Of a DNA stretch of 64,000 bases, positions 38,331-50,439 are shown one piece after another. Location of the stretch: NCBI RefSeq assembly GCF_036373705.1, contig NC_089858.1, positions 12,773,501 to 12,837,500 on the forward strand, in the 5' to 3' direction. The position numbers were made by a program, and so were the translations under genes. The first letter of the stretch is position 1. Each line of letters begins with the position of its first letter. The DNA comes from Amia ocellicauda (taxonomy: Eukaryota > Chordata > Actinopteri > Amiiformes > Amiidae). The notes beneath the pieces are model-generated. The model had not been told where the DNA came from. It did no database searches and worked only from the letters and a program-made list of their open reading frames with translations.

Positions 38331-40030
38331 GCTAGGGGGAAGGGGGGAGCGGGAGGGGATGGCTGGATATGGATACCAAGGTGTATTCAAACACCAACCC
38401 CGCCCCAACATAAACTGATGCAGCCAACCAACAACCAACCGGACCCCCTGACCCCTGCCCTCTGGGGCTTGCTGCAGTGACTGCGCAGTCTGATGCAACT
38501 CCTTTTTCATTCAACCAAAAAAACTTGCACTTATGTACAATCTGCTGGTCTCACTGACACAGACCCTTGCCCTGAAAGAGAAGGAAGAGGGGAAAATTAA
38601 CTGGACTGGACAGAGACAGATCCCAGTTTCCTCATAGCTGATGCTCCTGGCTCCTGATTGGATGGTGTATAAAAAACGGCCAGGGACTCTAAAAACCCAG
38701 GCTGCTGATTGGAGCTTTGGAGGTTCCAGAACTGTGGACAATGTAGCGGAAGACGCCTCTGACTGGACTTGGAATGTAATGGGGGGAAAAATTGGACGAG
38801 GCTCCTGATTGGATCCTATGTTTGAGTGACAGGTTTAACCCTTCACATAACAGAAGCTCTTCTTGACGATGGTGTTTTGATACCTTATGTTTGTCGTTTG
38901 ACTGTCTGTTGTTAGACTGTAATGTTTGTGTCTTTTGTATTCTGAAATGTGCCCGTGTCTCTAAATTGCACAGCGTCCAATATTCATCTTCTTTCTTCGT
39001 TTTTATATATATATATATTTTAGAAATAAGTATCTAACAAAACAAAATAATTTGAAGCTGCCCCTGAGTACTGATTTGTAGTTTTTCGTTTGCAGATGGG
39101 CCAAAGTTTTGGGTAAAAGTGGCCACTATTCCTAATGTCTCTCAGCTCCCTCCTGTCTGTAGACACAAGAAATTGTCTGTCGAAAGGAATTACCCTTGAG
39201 TGATGTGACCAGAATTACAATTACAGCTGAGTGCATAATTGTGAGTGTGTGTAAGTCACAGTTTATGGGAATATTTTGTTCAATTGCCATAATGCTGCAG
39301 AACTACAGTGCCAGGAGAGGTTGTGTACAAGAGCAGTGTAAACAGCTATTTTGTGTAGTGCAGTGGTCAGTGAGCCGGATTAGTCTGCGGTGGATCGATA
39401 TGTTAATTGATATTTTGGAGTGTGACGATGGCGTGGCTGGACTGCAATTGAACTCTAACTGATCATTGATCAATTTTAGCAATGACTAATTACACCATTT
39501 TAATCTGGCCCAGATCCAGCAGCAAAGTGTTTATTTAATCTGGGTCTTCGTTGTTAATATAATAACAATTTGTTTTATAGTTTCTACACCAGTTTGAACA
39601 TGGATTGATATTCCTATTCAGTTAATAGCGTATGAATAATTGTTTATGTTGTCTTCACCTGGGTCACATGTGTGTCCTGTGTTGTAGCAAGTATCAATGC
39701 ACCTTCCCCTGCTCACCCTTGCCAAGCCCTATTCATATATGGCTCAGTGTCTCTTCCCCCTCCCGGTCTCTGTCCCCAGACATTTCCCCTGCGTGTGTGT
39801 GTGCACTGCAGTGTTTGTATATACTTATTAGCTCGAGAGGTCTGACTCTCTGCCCCCGGCCTCATCGGCAGAGGCCTCCCCGTGGCAGGCCAACCTGTGT
39901 AGCAGAACAAGGATTCCATTTGTATATTTCAGACATCTATTTTTGTTAATATTGTCTTCTTGAGTGTTTGTCCGTGTCACTATGTATTTTTGAATATATA
40001 TAAATATAAATGTAATTGTAAATACTACAC
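38331..40030 (+). other. CCN1-like 3' UTR and downstream flank
   Basis: About 1.7 kb of noncoding sequence follows the stop and becomes AT-rich toward 39990-40030 (ATATAAATATAAATG). No canonical AATAAA stands out, so the transcript end is uncertain. No further gene is visible here. Confidence 0.4.
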
Positions 40031-40039
40031 AGTCTGACT

Positions 40040-42900
40040 TATTCTTTGGATTCAGTAAGATTTCTTGTCTTCTGTGCTTTTGTTTTGCTTTTCTTCAGTG
40101 TTCTGGCTACAGGACAGTGAGGAGAATGGACACTAAAAATTCAATGGAAAACTACTGGTTGCTCACAAATGTGTAAGCTCTGCTTCTTGATTACTGCCTA
40201 ACAAAGGCTCGGGAATCAGGTCCTGACTGGAAACAATAATGTCACAGAACTCATCCTGAGGCCTGAGTTAACTGGATGAGATACCCCTTACTTACAGAAC
40301 TGTGTGTGTGTCAGCTGAGTATGAGTGTGTATGGGGGGTAGGAAGGTGATATGAAGGTGAGTGCAGGTGGTGAATGGTGGGATGGGGGGAGGGCTTTGCC
40401 TCCAGCCTTGGCACTGTGTCTGAGTCCTGGCTGCTGGGGCCTCTTGGCTGGGGCGCCTCTGGTTCTGTGTGCTCGCAGTGTGTACACAGTGCCTGACTCC
40501 GCATTGCAAACATCACACCCAGCTCCCAGATTCCACACGCTGGCCTGCGCCCCCAGACACCCCCGAGACCCCTGACCCTGCCTGACCGCCTCGCTGGCTG
40601 GGGGTGGACTGTCCTGATGGAGACAGTAGGGTACAGGACTGAACAGGACAGTGGGGACAGTACAGGACAGGAAACGACAAGACAGGCCAAGACGAGGAAG
40701 CAGCATGGATCCTTATTGGTCCCTGCCGACCCTCCATCCACACAGTAGGTGTTCCTGTGAATTTTTTCCCTCCACCACCCCCCTACTATCCCCCCATCCC
40801 AACACCCTCACAGCAACGCACACTCCCCAGCAACCCACTGATAGCCCCCTCGATCCAGCCTGTCATTCCTCTTTTGCCTGTGTCCCCTGATGCACTGTAA
40901 AAAAGCCACGTTAAAAAAAGGAATAAGACGTCTGTCTACAAAAGAGTATTTAAACAACTGTGTCTCTGCCTGTTGCTACGCAGGGCTCCTCCACGATGTA
41001 GCGTCGGTTGCCCAACGACCGTCCGAGCTGCTTCTTCAGAACACCAGGCATTCCGCCAGGCCGTCACTGGAGACGGGGAGCGTACGCGCTATTTTGGGTA
41101 TGTTTACCGAATATTTACAAGACCCCATCCCCCAGATTATCTCCATTCCAGAAGCATGGTCTCTGTGTGTTTGTTGTCTGGGGCACGTTAACGGGAGAGC
41201 TTGTACACAGAGGTGGTATCCCACGACAACGCTGTTGGCATTCTCTCAGGAGCCTCTCTCGGGTGAGGTGTGCCGTGCTGCGCAGAGACTGGCACAGAGA
41301 TAGACACAGAGACACTGACGGTCATCCAAAGCCCTGTCGCGGGGGCTCTGTGCTCAGGCCCTACTCAATGCAAGGGCTTCCAGGGGCCCGAGCCAGCAAA
41401 GGGGCCCATGGGGCTTGGGGAGGGGGCCTGGGCTACTCTTGGCGCTGTACATGGAAATCCTCTCCCCCTGGACTACACTTCAGCAACACCACCCCCCCTC
41501 CCCGGACCACACTTTGTCAGCTACCCCAACCTACTCTTGCCCCCCTAGTCATTTCAGATGCCCCCTGCCGAGTTCATCATTCTGCCAGGACCCCCAGGGC
41601 CCAGTATGGTTGAGTCTGGGTTTGCAGTGTGATTATGTGAGTATGTGATTGTGTAATTGTGTGTGTGAGAGTGTGAGTGAGTGAGTGAGTGAGTGAGTCC
41701 CGGGACTGGAGGAGCTGTGGCTGTTCATTACCCACTCTTGGCAGTAGCTGCCATGCACTCCTGATGCATTAATGCGTGAATAAAGCCGCAGTATCACCGC
41801 TGTGTCTCACACAAGTCCTCTGAGTGCATGTTAAAGCCCCTAACCCCCAACCCTAATCCCACACCCCTGACCCCTGACCTTAACTGTAATACATGCAGCC
41901 AACCTCAGAGGTAGTGAATAAGACATACAGGAGTTATTCCTGTGGTAACCACACATTAAAACAACAGGAATTGGTGTCTGTGATTGTAAAGCTACTCATT
42001 AGATAAATGTACATCTTCCTCCTCCTCCTCCTCCTGTGCCTGGGCCCTAACAACTTCAATGATACAATTCCATTTAGGGAAATTAGCACAGAATATTTAC
42101 AGTTTTAGTAGGTAGAGAAACATTGATTTCTGACTGATGCAGTTTCATTACAGTTGCTGTCTGATCTGTCCATACGAACTAAGAAGGGAAATCACTCTAC
42201 TGCCCCTTAGTGGACATAAACCTGCACTACATGGTTAAAACAAACCTGACGGAATGCAACACAGCCGTCAACAAAGCTAGGGAATGCTGACCTCTACTGA
42301 CCTACTTAGGTATTACTCTGAGAAAAAGGTACTCACCTTTTTTCTCTGTCAACACATTGTGTCATTTTACACAGAAGTCTGAAGTATAGTGGTGTTATTC
42401 AATGCCAGCCACATACATGCATATATGGATTAAAACAAAAAATGTGTCAGATATTCTATTAGTGTACCATATTCATTCCATTATAAAGTGCTTTGGTGAT
42501 GTACTTTATAATAGTAGGTTAAACTGGAGATGAGCTGGGAGAGCAGGCTGCCACAGTATCAGTGATGCCATCTCATCAGATACGGGAGACATCAGCCAGG
42601 TGAGGTGTTTTGTATCTTCAGTTTCTGTGGTAACTTATCAGGACTTACACCAGCTGCTCTGGGGGCTGCAGCCATCTCTGTGCTCCTCTCCCCATGTCTC
42701 ACCTCTAGATTCAAATTCTGCTCTTTTCCACCACCACCACCACCACCACCACCCCCCTCCCCCCTCTCCTGTTGTCCCTCCCTCTCTCTGTCTGGTTGTC
42801 CCTCTGTCTCTATTGCTCTCCCTTTATCTCAGTCCCCCGTGCCTCATTATCAATACTCCATCTCTGTCATACCCACCCTCACTCTCTCTCTCTCCCTCCC
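40040..42900. other. intergenic region, no gene seen
   Basis: Mixed-composition sequence with CAC/CTC-rich low complexity (42720-42900). Several open frames of 130-200 codons exist on both strands, but they are repeat-driven or lack splice and family support. Confidence 0.5.
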
Positions 42901-42924
42901 TCTCTGTCTCCCTTTCTCATTCAG

Positions 42925-44224
42925 CCTGTTGTGTCCCAGGTTGTGTGACGAAGTGTTGTGTCTGTGCTGTGCTGTTGTTGCTGTTCTGTGTTTCAGCTGT
43001 GCTGCCCCACACTACACCCAGAGTAGGTAAGACCCCTGCCCCACCCCTATCCTCCTGTCACCATCTCCTTCCTCCACCTCCTGTCTCTCTCTCTCTCTCT
43101 CACTATGCACTCAGATCCATCTCGGTTTTAAAAAGAAAGATGAGGTCGACTGCTGGTGTCACACAATAAATCTCACACAGGAACGTTTTCACTGCACAGA
43201 GGCTTGACTTTGCTGGGAGACTACAGACTGCTGTGAATTGCAGCTCTTGTTTGCTTGTTATTTGCAATCGTTTTTTGTTTTTATTAGGAAAGAAAAAGTG
43301 AAACTCTGGAGTTCTGGGTAATTTTGTGTTTAAAAGTTATTGTTTTACTTCACCCTCATTCTCCTTTGCCTCTCCTCTATCTCCATCTGTCCCTTTAATC
43401 ATAATAATTATTATTATTCAACATTGTATTGATATATTTGTATTTTCATTTCCCCCACCTTCGCAGCAGCAGGCAGTGTTGAGCTGGGAGGCGATGCTGT
43501 GAGTCAGGAGAAGGAGCCGAAGGGTGAGTGAGTGAGTAGCTAAACAGAACCAGGAAACATCACATTTTATTCATTTTTATTCAAACTCCACTTAAGACTG
43601 GAGTTGTAAATTATATTTTATTGCTCCTTTGGTAAAACGTTTGTGGAAATGTGGATGTTTTGTGGGTATCTGTTCATGAATCAAGAAAGAAAGAAAGAAC
43701 GAGTTTACTGATTTACCATGACTTTAGCTGAAGCAATGTGTCTCGCTGTGTGTAGGGTCAGTGGCAGGTGGAGTCGGGCTGGGTGATGGGATGCACTTGG
43801 ACTCGAAACGTGACCGTGAGTACGGACAAGCTGTTTGACTTAAATCTCAAGGGTGTGTCCTGCTGTTTCAAACAGATCCACATGAAAAAACAACTTACAG
43901 TGATAAGCTTAAATTCTAGATATTAGTATTATTTGTTGCACATTATAATTGTAGAATATATAACTATAGTACTGTGTAGTGTAAGCATAATAATATACCT
44001 GGAGTACTAATAAAAGGTAAACTCGTCATCATCATCATCATGTGAGTAATACTGTGACAGTTCCCAATAGCAGCACTGTACTTTATACGGTTTCAATGCA
44101 AATGCATTATAATCAGGACACTGCATTTTGTATTATATTTAAAAAAATCTTGCAAACGCCTGTGTTTGACCTTCCTTTTAACACCCCCGCAGGTCTGTGG
44201 AAATACATGAGAAAAGGCCTGTAG
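42925..44224 (+). CDS. putative small secreted/membrane peptide gene (3' exons), unrecognised
   Basis: Four consecutive exon candidates join through phase-1 introns with consensus borders: 42925 (or 42940)-43026, 43467-43523, 43756-43815 and 44193-44224, ending in TAG. Splice sites include AGTAG|GTAAGA, CTTCGCAG, AAGG|GTGAGT, GACC|GTGAGT and CCCCCGCAG. The joined frame gives a hydrophobic segment (CCVCAVLLLLFCVSAVLP), a Gly/Glu-rich middle (VELGGDAVSQEKEPKG) and a basic end (SKRDRLWKYMRKGL), about 83 residues without its start. The hydrophobic segment could be a signal peptide or a membrane anchor. No ATG lies in the first exon, so an upstream 5' exon is required and was not identified. I do not recognise the family. 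Matching phases across three introns is the main evidence; chance is not excluded. Confidence 0.45.
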
Positions 44225-44229
44225 AGCGT

Positions 44230-44592
44230 CTCGCTGAGGTCTGCTGGAGAGCCGGGGCTCCCTCAGCTGGTCACCAACGGAACTACACATAGGCCACGTC
44301 CTGGAATGTATTAACATTGAAGATAATCTTTCAATTTTTTAAGGTATTGAGTAACTTCCCTGAAAAATACAACCGTTATCTCCCCATTACCTGGTGTACT
44401 CTATTGACTTTGCATGTATTGAGGTGCTCCAGTGCAAATCCTCCACATGAATACTCAAAACTAAGGGGAGACTGTAATGTGTACGCCTGGCCAGCACGTC
44501 TTTGTGTGACATGACTGGACTCATACTGCAATTGATACAATGTATTTACTGGAATACAAACCCTCATAACAGGGCACCCCCCCACCCCCCCC

Positions 44593-44623
<31 letters not shown>

Positions 44624-45620
44624 CATCTCTCTCTCTCTCTCTTCCCTCCACCTGCTCTTCCTCCCCCCTTCCCCTTCCCCTATAAATAATAATTAATTGA
44701 CTCATTCTTCTTTCCCACTGCTTTTCTCTTTATCATTCTCTCACACTTTCTTTCTCGCATACTCAGTTCTTTCCTTACTGCCTTACTATCGCCTTACTAC
44801 CCCCCCCCCTCCAGACCCCCACCACAAGTATCAGTATCACTGTAACAATGATTTGTGGATAGATAGCAGACCCCCCCCCCCCCCATCTCATGTCACTCTC
44901 AGGATTGGTGAGAGTGTCTCTTTTCAAAAGGAAGCCAGTTCTGATCTCTCCTGGGGGGCAAAGAGGGAGGGGGGTGTTGCTGTTTGATGCTTTTGTATAC
45001 AGAGGATTTATATAAGACAACTCTGTCTTCTCCTTCATCTGAAGCCACTGCATTGTTCTCGCTGAGAATACACTCTGCCTGGTTTGAAAAAAGGGGGGGT
45101 CCACTATACACCCACCCTCCCAACTTGAACTAATTCACACCAAAGTGATTTAACATTTCAGAATCAGGTGACAAATCATCAGCTAATACTATACATTTCA
45201 TACATGAGCAATAAATACATATTTAAATACATAAATGACAGAAGTGCATGTTGTCGCCGTCTCCATTACATTCTAGGGGGTTCACACACTGAATATTAGG
45301 ACGTGTATCTTTCTGTGTATCAATGTATCTATCCGTCTCTGTCTACTGTATAAGCAGCAGCATTGAACTGTGTCCGCACAAAAAACATCCCTGTTGTAGC
45401 TCCGCTATTTTCCACAAGGTGTCGATCTAAATGCAGAATTTGTCAGATGTTAAACATAGTCAATAAAACGACACATTTGCTACCGGGAAAGTTATTAATA
45501 TTGTTGCTTAAGGTGATCAGAACACATGCACATAATTCCGAGCTCAACAGCATCATTGCTGTATTATTAGTAGTAATAGTTGGTGGAGGAAATGGTCAAT
45601 TTAATCTATTCATTGGTTTA
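44230..45620. other. intergenic region, low complexity, no gene seen
   Basis: Contains C-rich and CA-repeat tracts (44577-44622, 44800-44885) and AT-rich spacer. Nothing coding was supported. Confidence 0.5.
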
Positions 45621-45819
45621 GTTTTCATTATTTGATCATCAGCACTGCACCGTCGCTATTGTTAGCAATTACTGGTCTACGAGGAGAGTCGAGGGAGGTG
45701 CGGGTCCTCGGTGGGTATGTCGCGCATGAAAAGGGAAAGTCCACATCGATGTTCCCATGAATGGCTGATGGGGGTGGGCTGGAGGGGTGCACTGGAGGGG
45801 GGGCGTCTGGAGAGTGACC

Positions 45820-46220
45820 TGTGTACCCCGCGCGCTCATGATGATGTTAAGTGCCTGCTAATTGACAGAGGCCGGGCCGGTGAATGATATGCATGTCTAT
45901 GCGGGCTCTGCGGCCGCACAAAGATCCTGGCACTCCCGGCGGCCCGGGTGACGTGGGCCTGAAAGGAGCTCCAACGCCCGCTTTGTGCCGCCCTTTGTCC
46001 CGCTCGGCGTTTGAAGTCGCTTTGTCATGCTAAAGACGCGATTCCGGCGCTGCTCTGAATGCAGTTTCCTAGTCTTGCGGCTCCGTTGCCCCAACCATCC
46101 CCGCTAGCCGGGCCTGCTGCATATTTATCACGCATTTAAGGGTTTCTTAGTGTCAACAAGTCTCCGCACACAGCCGCCCATCGCCCTTTCACGGCCCCTT
46201 TCAGAGTCCAAACCAGATTA
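45820..46220. promoter_or_regulatory. CpG-rich, possibly conserved element upstream of LMO4
   Basis: This block is high in CpG, without repeats and with no splice-supported frame. It holds TAATTGACAG, ATGATATGCAT, TTTGTC and CATATTTATCACGC words. It stands out from the repeat-rich surroundings and looks like a regulatory element or an unrecognised upstream promoter. Conservation was not tested. Confidence 0.35.
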
Positions 46221-46661
46221 AAACATAAAATGAATGATGCGCGCAGGCTGGGAATGGAGCTGGCAGACACACACACTCACTCACTAGAGGGCCGCAGTGA
46301 CGGGGTTAAAAGATTTGACTCCACTGGCGCAAGAAGAGGAAGTGGATGTCTGACTGTTACACAACGCGCTGTCTGTTCTTTCCCCCCATTGTGTCCATTT
46401 CTGCCGGTTCGGTTTCGTCCTCTGGTTGTTTGTGGTTCAATATAATAGACACAAAACGGTCACCAGCCCGCTTTATTTAACCGTCTAAACATATCAGTAC
46501 CAGGAAAAAGGCCCGTAACTGACAAAGATGCCACGCCATTACACGACACATATATCAAACGAAAGAGAGAAACAACTGGAAACACGTTCACAACTTGTTC
46601 CGATCCGAGCGGAGGAGTGTGACCGGTTGGGCTGTGTTTTAGTGTGGTGCAGGTTGCCCAC

Positions 46662-46763
46662 CTGTGTGTGTGTGTGTGCGTGTGTGCGTGTGCGTGTGCG
46701 TGTGCGTGTGTGTGTGTGCGTGTGTGCGTGTGCGTGTGCGTGTGTGTGCGTGTGCGTGTGCGT

Positions 46764-46794
<31 letters not shown>

Positions 46795-46821
46795 CGTGTG
46801 CGTGTGCGTGTGCGTGTGCGT

Positions 46822-46854
<33 letters not shown>

Positions 46855-46857
46855 CGC
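46662..46857. repeat. long (GT)n/(GTGC)n tract
   Basis: Nearly 200 bp of alternating purine-pyrimidine sequence, TGTG interspersed with TGCG, borders a CpG-rich segment at 46858-47040. It has strong potential to form Z-DNA. Confidence 0.95.
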
Positions 46858-47045
46858 GGCGGCCTCACCTGTACGGCGGGTCCAACTCGCACACTGACCC
46901 GGATGTCGAGCCGCCCGCGCGCCCGGGGTTTGCCGTTCCAGCGCACGTGCCGGCGGCGCTGCGCGAGGGAGGGCTATAAATAACCGAGCAATTAAAGGCG
47001 ACGACGAGCCTGCGCACCGGGCTCGCTGGCAAATCCGTCTAAATG
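46858..47045. promoter_or_regulatory. CpG-rich segment with TATA-like box
   Basis: A GC-rich stretch with many CpGs leads into CTATAAATA (46974-46982) and then CAATTAAAGGCGACGACGAG. It could be an alternative upstream LMO4 promoter 2.3 kb before the main one, or an unrelated CpG island. No transcript evidence is available. Confidence 0.3.
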
Positions 47046-48015
47046 TCACTCTGTGGTTACGGAAAGTATTTCCCTCTTAAACGCAGTAATTCTAACTCTC
47101 CTTTGCGCCCCCTCTCTCTCGCTCTCTCGCTCTCTCTCTCCTTGTTCGATTGCGGCTAAGTTTATAGTTTGTTCAATTCCCTCGTGTGTCTAATTTTGTA
47201 CAAAATGGACATGTAAAATAGGTGCTAAGATTAAGCAGTATAGATGATATATTATTAATTTGAGCTTTTTCCTCCTCACAATAATTGTACACTCTTGCGC
47301 GTCCAGTGTGTATATGCAAATGCAGAAATAGGAGGCTTAATGGGTTTTGTCTGTTTTTATTAAGCTAAAAATACCACTTTGCAAAACACGGTGTAGGTTT
47401 TACTGAACGCAATGAACACATCTGTCTACATGTTTTAGGGGGTTGTTGTTTCCCCCCGAATGGGTTTAAATCTGCTGTAACAGACCTAGTTAAGTTCATT
47501 TAAAACATAAAATAAACTTCTATTTAATTGATGTATCTGTTTGTGTATTTTAGTCTTATGTAGCCTATACAATGAGTCACCCGCCGATTAGTCAGCTGTT
47601 GTTGTTAATGAAACACAGATGCATGATGTTGGGGTTGTGTTACAGGTAGTGTGCGTGATATTTTCTGTTAGAGTTGCATGTGTTTGAGAGGTAATCTGTC
47701 AATCTGAGAGTGTGTGTATCAGTGAGAGAGAGACAGAGTAAATCAGAGTAGTGCATGTGTTCGTATGTGCTTGTGTTGTGTGCTTGTGTGTGCTTAGTTG
47801 AGTGTATTAGTCTGCGTTAGTGCCTCTGTGTGACTCGATGTTAACGTGAACGTGTGTCATCTTAAGAGTATGTGTGTATGTGTGTGTGAGAGAGAGGTTG
47901 TGACTGTGTTAAGTGTGTGTCGGTTTGAGGGTGTGTATGTATGTGTGCGTTGGTGCGAGAGAAAGTGTATGTGTGACTGTGTTAAAGTGAGTGTGTGTTA
48001 CTTGGAGCGAGAGGG

Positions 48016-48035
48016 AGTGTGTGTGTGTGTGTGTA

Positions 48036-48093
<58 letters not shown>
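48016..48093. repeat. (GT)n(GA)n microsatellite
   Basis: A GT run is followed directly by a GA run and a short G tract. Confidence 0.9.
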
Positions 48094-48096
<3 letters not shown>

Positions 48097-49280
48097 CAGA
48101 ATAAATGAGACAGAGAGAGCGGTGCTGAGTGGCAGCGTGGTTGCAGATGAGATTGTACCCGAATCCACAGACGCGGTATTTGGCTCTCGAGCCCGTCCAG
48201 ATGTTCTGGTCTCTTGTCGGAGCGCACGCCGCATACCAACACTCTCCCAGACAGAGCAGCTCTGCAACATCCACAAAGCCTGAATCTCAGCCTCCCACTG
48301 CTTCTTCTTCTTCCTCTTCTTCTTCATGTTGCATGCCGTACTATTTAGGCCTATGGTGCGCGAACGGATTTGCAAACATTATATTCAGCCATGTAAGTAG
48401 AAGAAGAAAGAAAAAACGAGACCAAAAATGCAACAACAACAAAGTCACTTTTAAATGTCATTCTGTTGTACTGCTGTGGTGTTCTGATGTCTCCTAGAAC
48501 GAGATGCACCCCCCCCCCCCAACAACTTCAACCCCCTTGATTGAGAGTATGAAGTTCTTCTTCAGTTGTGTATCTGACTACAATAGATATGTCTGTATGT
48601 TGTGCAGAAATTCAGAGCTTAACGGGGCGTCCCAAGGGTTCTCCTATGTAGGCTGTAAGCGTTGCCTGTGCAGAAACGCCTATTATATGAGGGGAGGGGG
48701 GTAACAGAACGATGGGGATTTTCCCCCCCAGTGCATTACGTCACCTAATACTTCCACAGAACATTCCAACGACGAGAGTTCAAGTTCACCGTGGGATTCA
48801 TTATTCTGCCCAACTTGGTTGTAGCGATTATTGTATCGTTTAACAAAGCAGCCACTGTTATATGATTCGAATGTGTTCATCTATAATCTTCCCGTCTTGT
48901 CTCTTGGCCCAGACTACCCGGTGTGTTGTCTGTGTTCATTTTGGACTAACAGTAGATAGGACTGCATTCAAACAGTTCCAAGCACAACATGCCAAAAAGT
49001 AGCGCTTAGGACTGTTAATAGTAATGTGATCTTGACGAGGGGTGCAATCCTGCAGTAGTATATTTAAAAAAATAAAGATATATATATATATGTAGCGGGA
49101 CGGGGATGGACGGAGTGTTGTCAATCATTACGCCTGACAGGGTGCGCTCCTGGCGGCGGTGATTACGGCCCGGCTAATGAGGGCACGAGCGGGCAGAGAG
49201 CTCTTTAAACAGACATCCATCATCCTGTCAGGGCCCCGCCCCGCCCCTCGCTCCTCAATGGCTGCGGGGGCTGCCCCTCC

Positions 49281-49306
49281 TGACGTCACAAAGGAGGCTT
49301 TTAAAG
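49281..49306 (+). promoter_or_regulatory. LMO4 promoter: consensus CRE and TATA-like box
   Basis: A full palindromic CRE TGACGTCA (49281-49288) is followed 10 bp later by TTTTAAAG (49299-49306), inside a CpG-rich block. A start near 49330 would give the noncoding first exon that ends at the donor at 49879. Confidence 0.6.
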
Positions 49307-49329
49307 CCCCGCTCGCCGTGTGTGCGCGC

Positions 49330-49879
49330 CGGAGTGAGAGTCTCTCCCGGGAAGCGGCGCGGAGGAGCTCGGCGACACGCACGGATATTGTACCGTCACA
49401 AGAGTGCAGGAAGGGGACTCGGCGCGCAAGCTCACACACACACACAGACACGTTCAATTAGGCGACACTGCAGAAGTGGGTTTCCTTTTCTCTGATTTTT
49501 TTTTATTTGATCTGTGAGTCCATTATTATTTAGTTTCTGTACTTCAAGAAGACAGCGACTCGCCACAGCCAGAAAGTGAAGTCGGTTGCAGACTTGTCTT
49601 GCCTGTACAGTGGGAAACCACGACGTCTGATTTTAAATTTTTTTCGGGGGGAGGAGAGGAGGAGGAGGAGGAGGAGGGAACAGAAGAGAAAGTTTTCGAG
49701 CGGACCACCTCTCTTTAAAGGCGTCGCTACTGAGAAGTATTATTGAACAACCAACCGATCGATTGATCAATCAATCAATCAATCAATCAAGACCCCCTCT
49801 CGGGACGGTACTGGATTTGGGTTTACACTGCCTCCCCGTGACTGCCAGTCTCGCACTCTCTTGCTCGCTCTCCTGTTAG
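49330..49879 (+). other. LMO4 noncoding first exon (5' UTR)
   Basis: A leader of roughly 550 nt runs to a clear donor (CTGTTAG|GTGAGTTT at 49879/49880). The sequence includes a GGA repeat (about 49650-49680) and ATCA tandem repeats (about 49762-49790). It splices over a 6.1-kb intron to the acceptor at 56021-56022. Confidence 0.6.
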
Positions 49880-50397
49880 GTGAGTTTCTCGTCTCTCCCT
49901 CTCTCCCCCTCATGTGAGGTGTGTATAATTAACAAAGCAAACCAGGGTAAGTCTCGTCTGTGAGGAGAGCTGCACGGTCCAATGGGGGTACATCTAAGTT
50001 TGGCTTACAAGTACATCTACAACGTGCTTTAATATAAACTGAATGATGCATAAAAAGGCAAATGAAATGGCATATTAATAATTACAATTTCCCCATGTGA
50101 AACGGCCTGGTATAAAGTTATCGTGCTGTCATTGTCAAGTCTCTCCAGCGGTGTTACTCGTGTCCGCTGGGACAAGACTAGTAACAGGACAGCAGTGTCC
50201 CGCAGCTGTGCAGTCTGGAGCCGCAGCGGCTGCGCTCCCCGACGTTCGCGAACGGGTAGAATATTAAAAGTATAATAAGAAGAATGACGAGAAGAACGAA
50301 GCAGGCAGGGAGAAAGAGACTGGAACAGAGATGACCCCTTTCCAACCATACAAACACACACGCAAAGATATGCATAGTCTATTTTCTCTTCAAATAC

Positions 50398-50398
<1 letters not shown>

Positions 50399-50437
<39 letters not shown>
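50399..50437. repeat. (CT)n microsatellite
   Basis: A perfect CT run of about 19 units. Confidence 0.9.

Positions 50438-50439
<2 letters not shown>

Noticed and set aside
41008-41613. 201-codon open frame in the intergenic region
   Set aside because: Arg/Pro-rich with no family resemblance, no splice support and no promoter evidence; treated as chance.
42566-42600. possible first exon ATG...CAG|GTGAGG for the small gene
   Set aside because: It ends in phase 2, while the downstream exon frame requires phase 1; the frame it would impose hits a stop in the next exon.
42600-43169. 189-codon open frame with poly-His and Ser/Leu-rich sequence
   Set aside because: It is driven by CCA and CTC low-complexity tracts. 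Only its part near 42925-43026 matters, and there it is read as an exon of the proposed small gene.
46528-47049. open frames of 110-150 codons on both strands
   Set aside because: They are produced by the GT/GC repeat and contain alternating Val/Cys or His/Thr; not proteins.
47846-48283. 145-codon open frame
   Set aside because: Most of it is translated GT and GA repeat.
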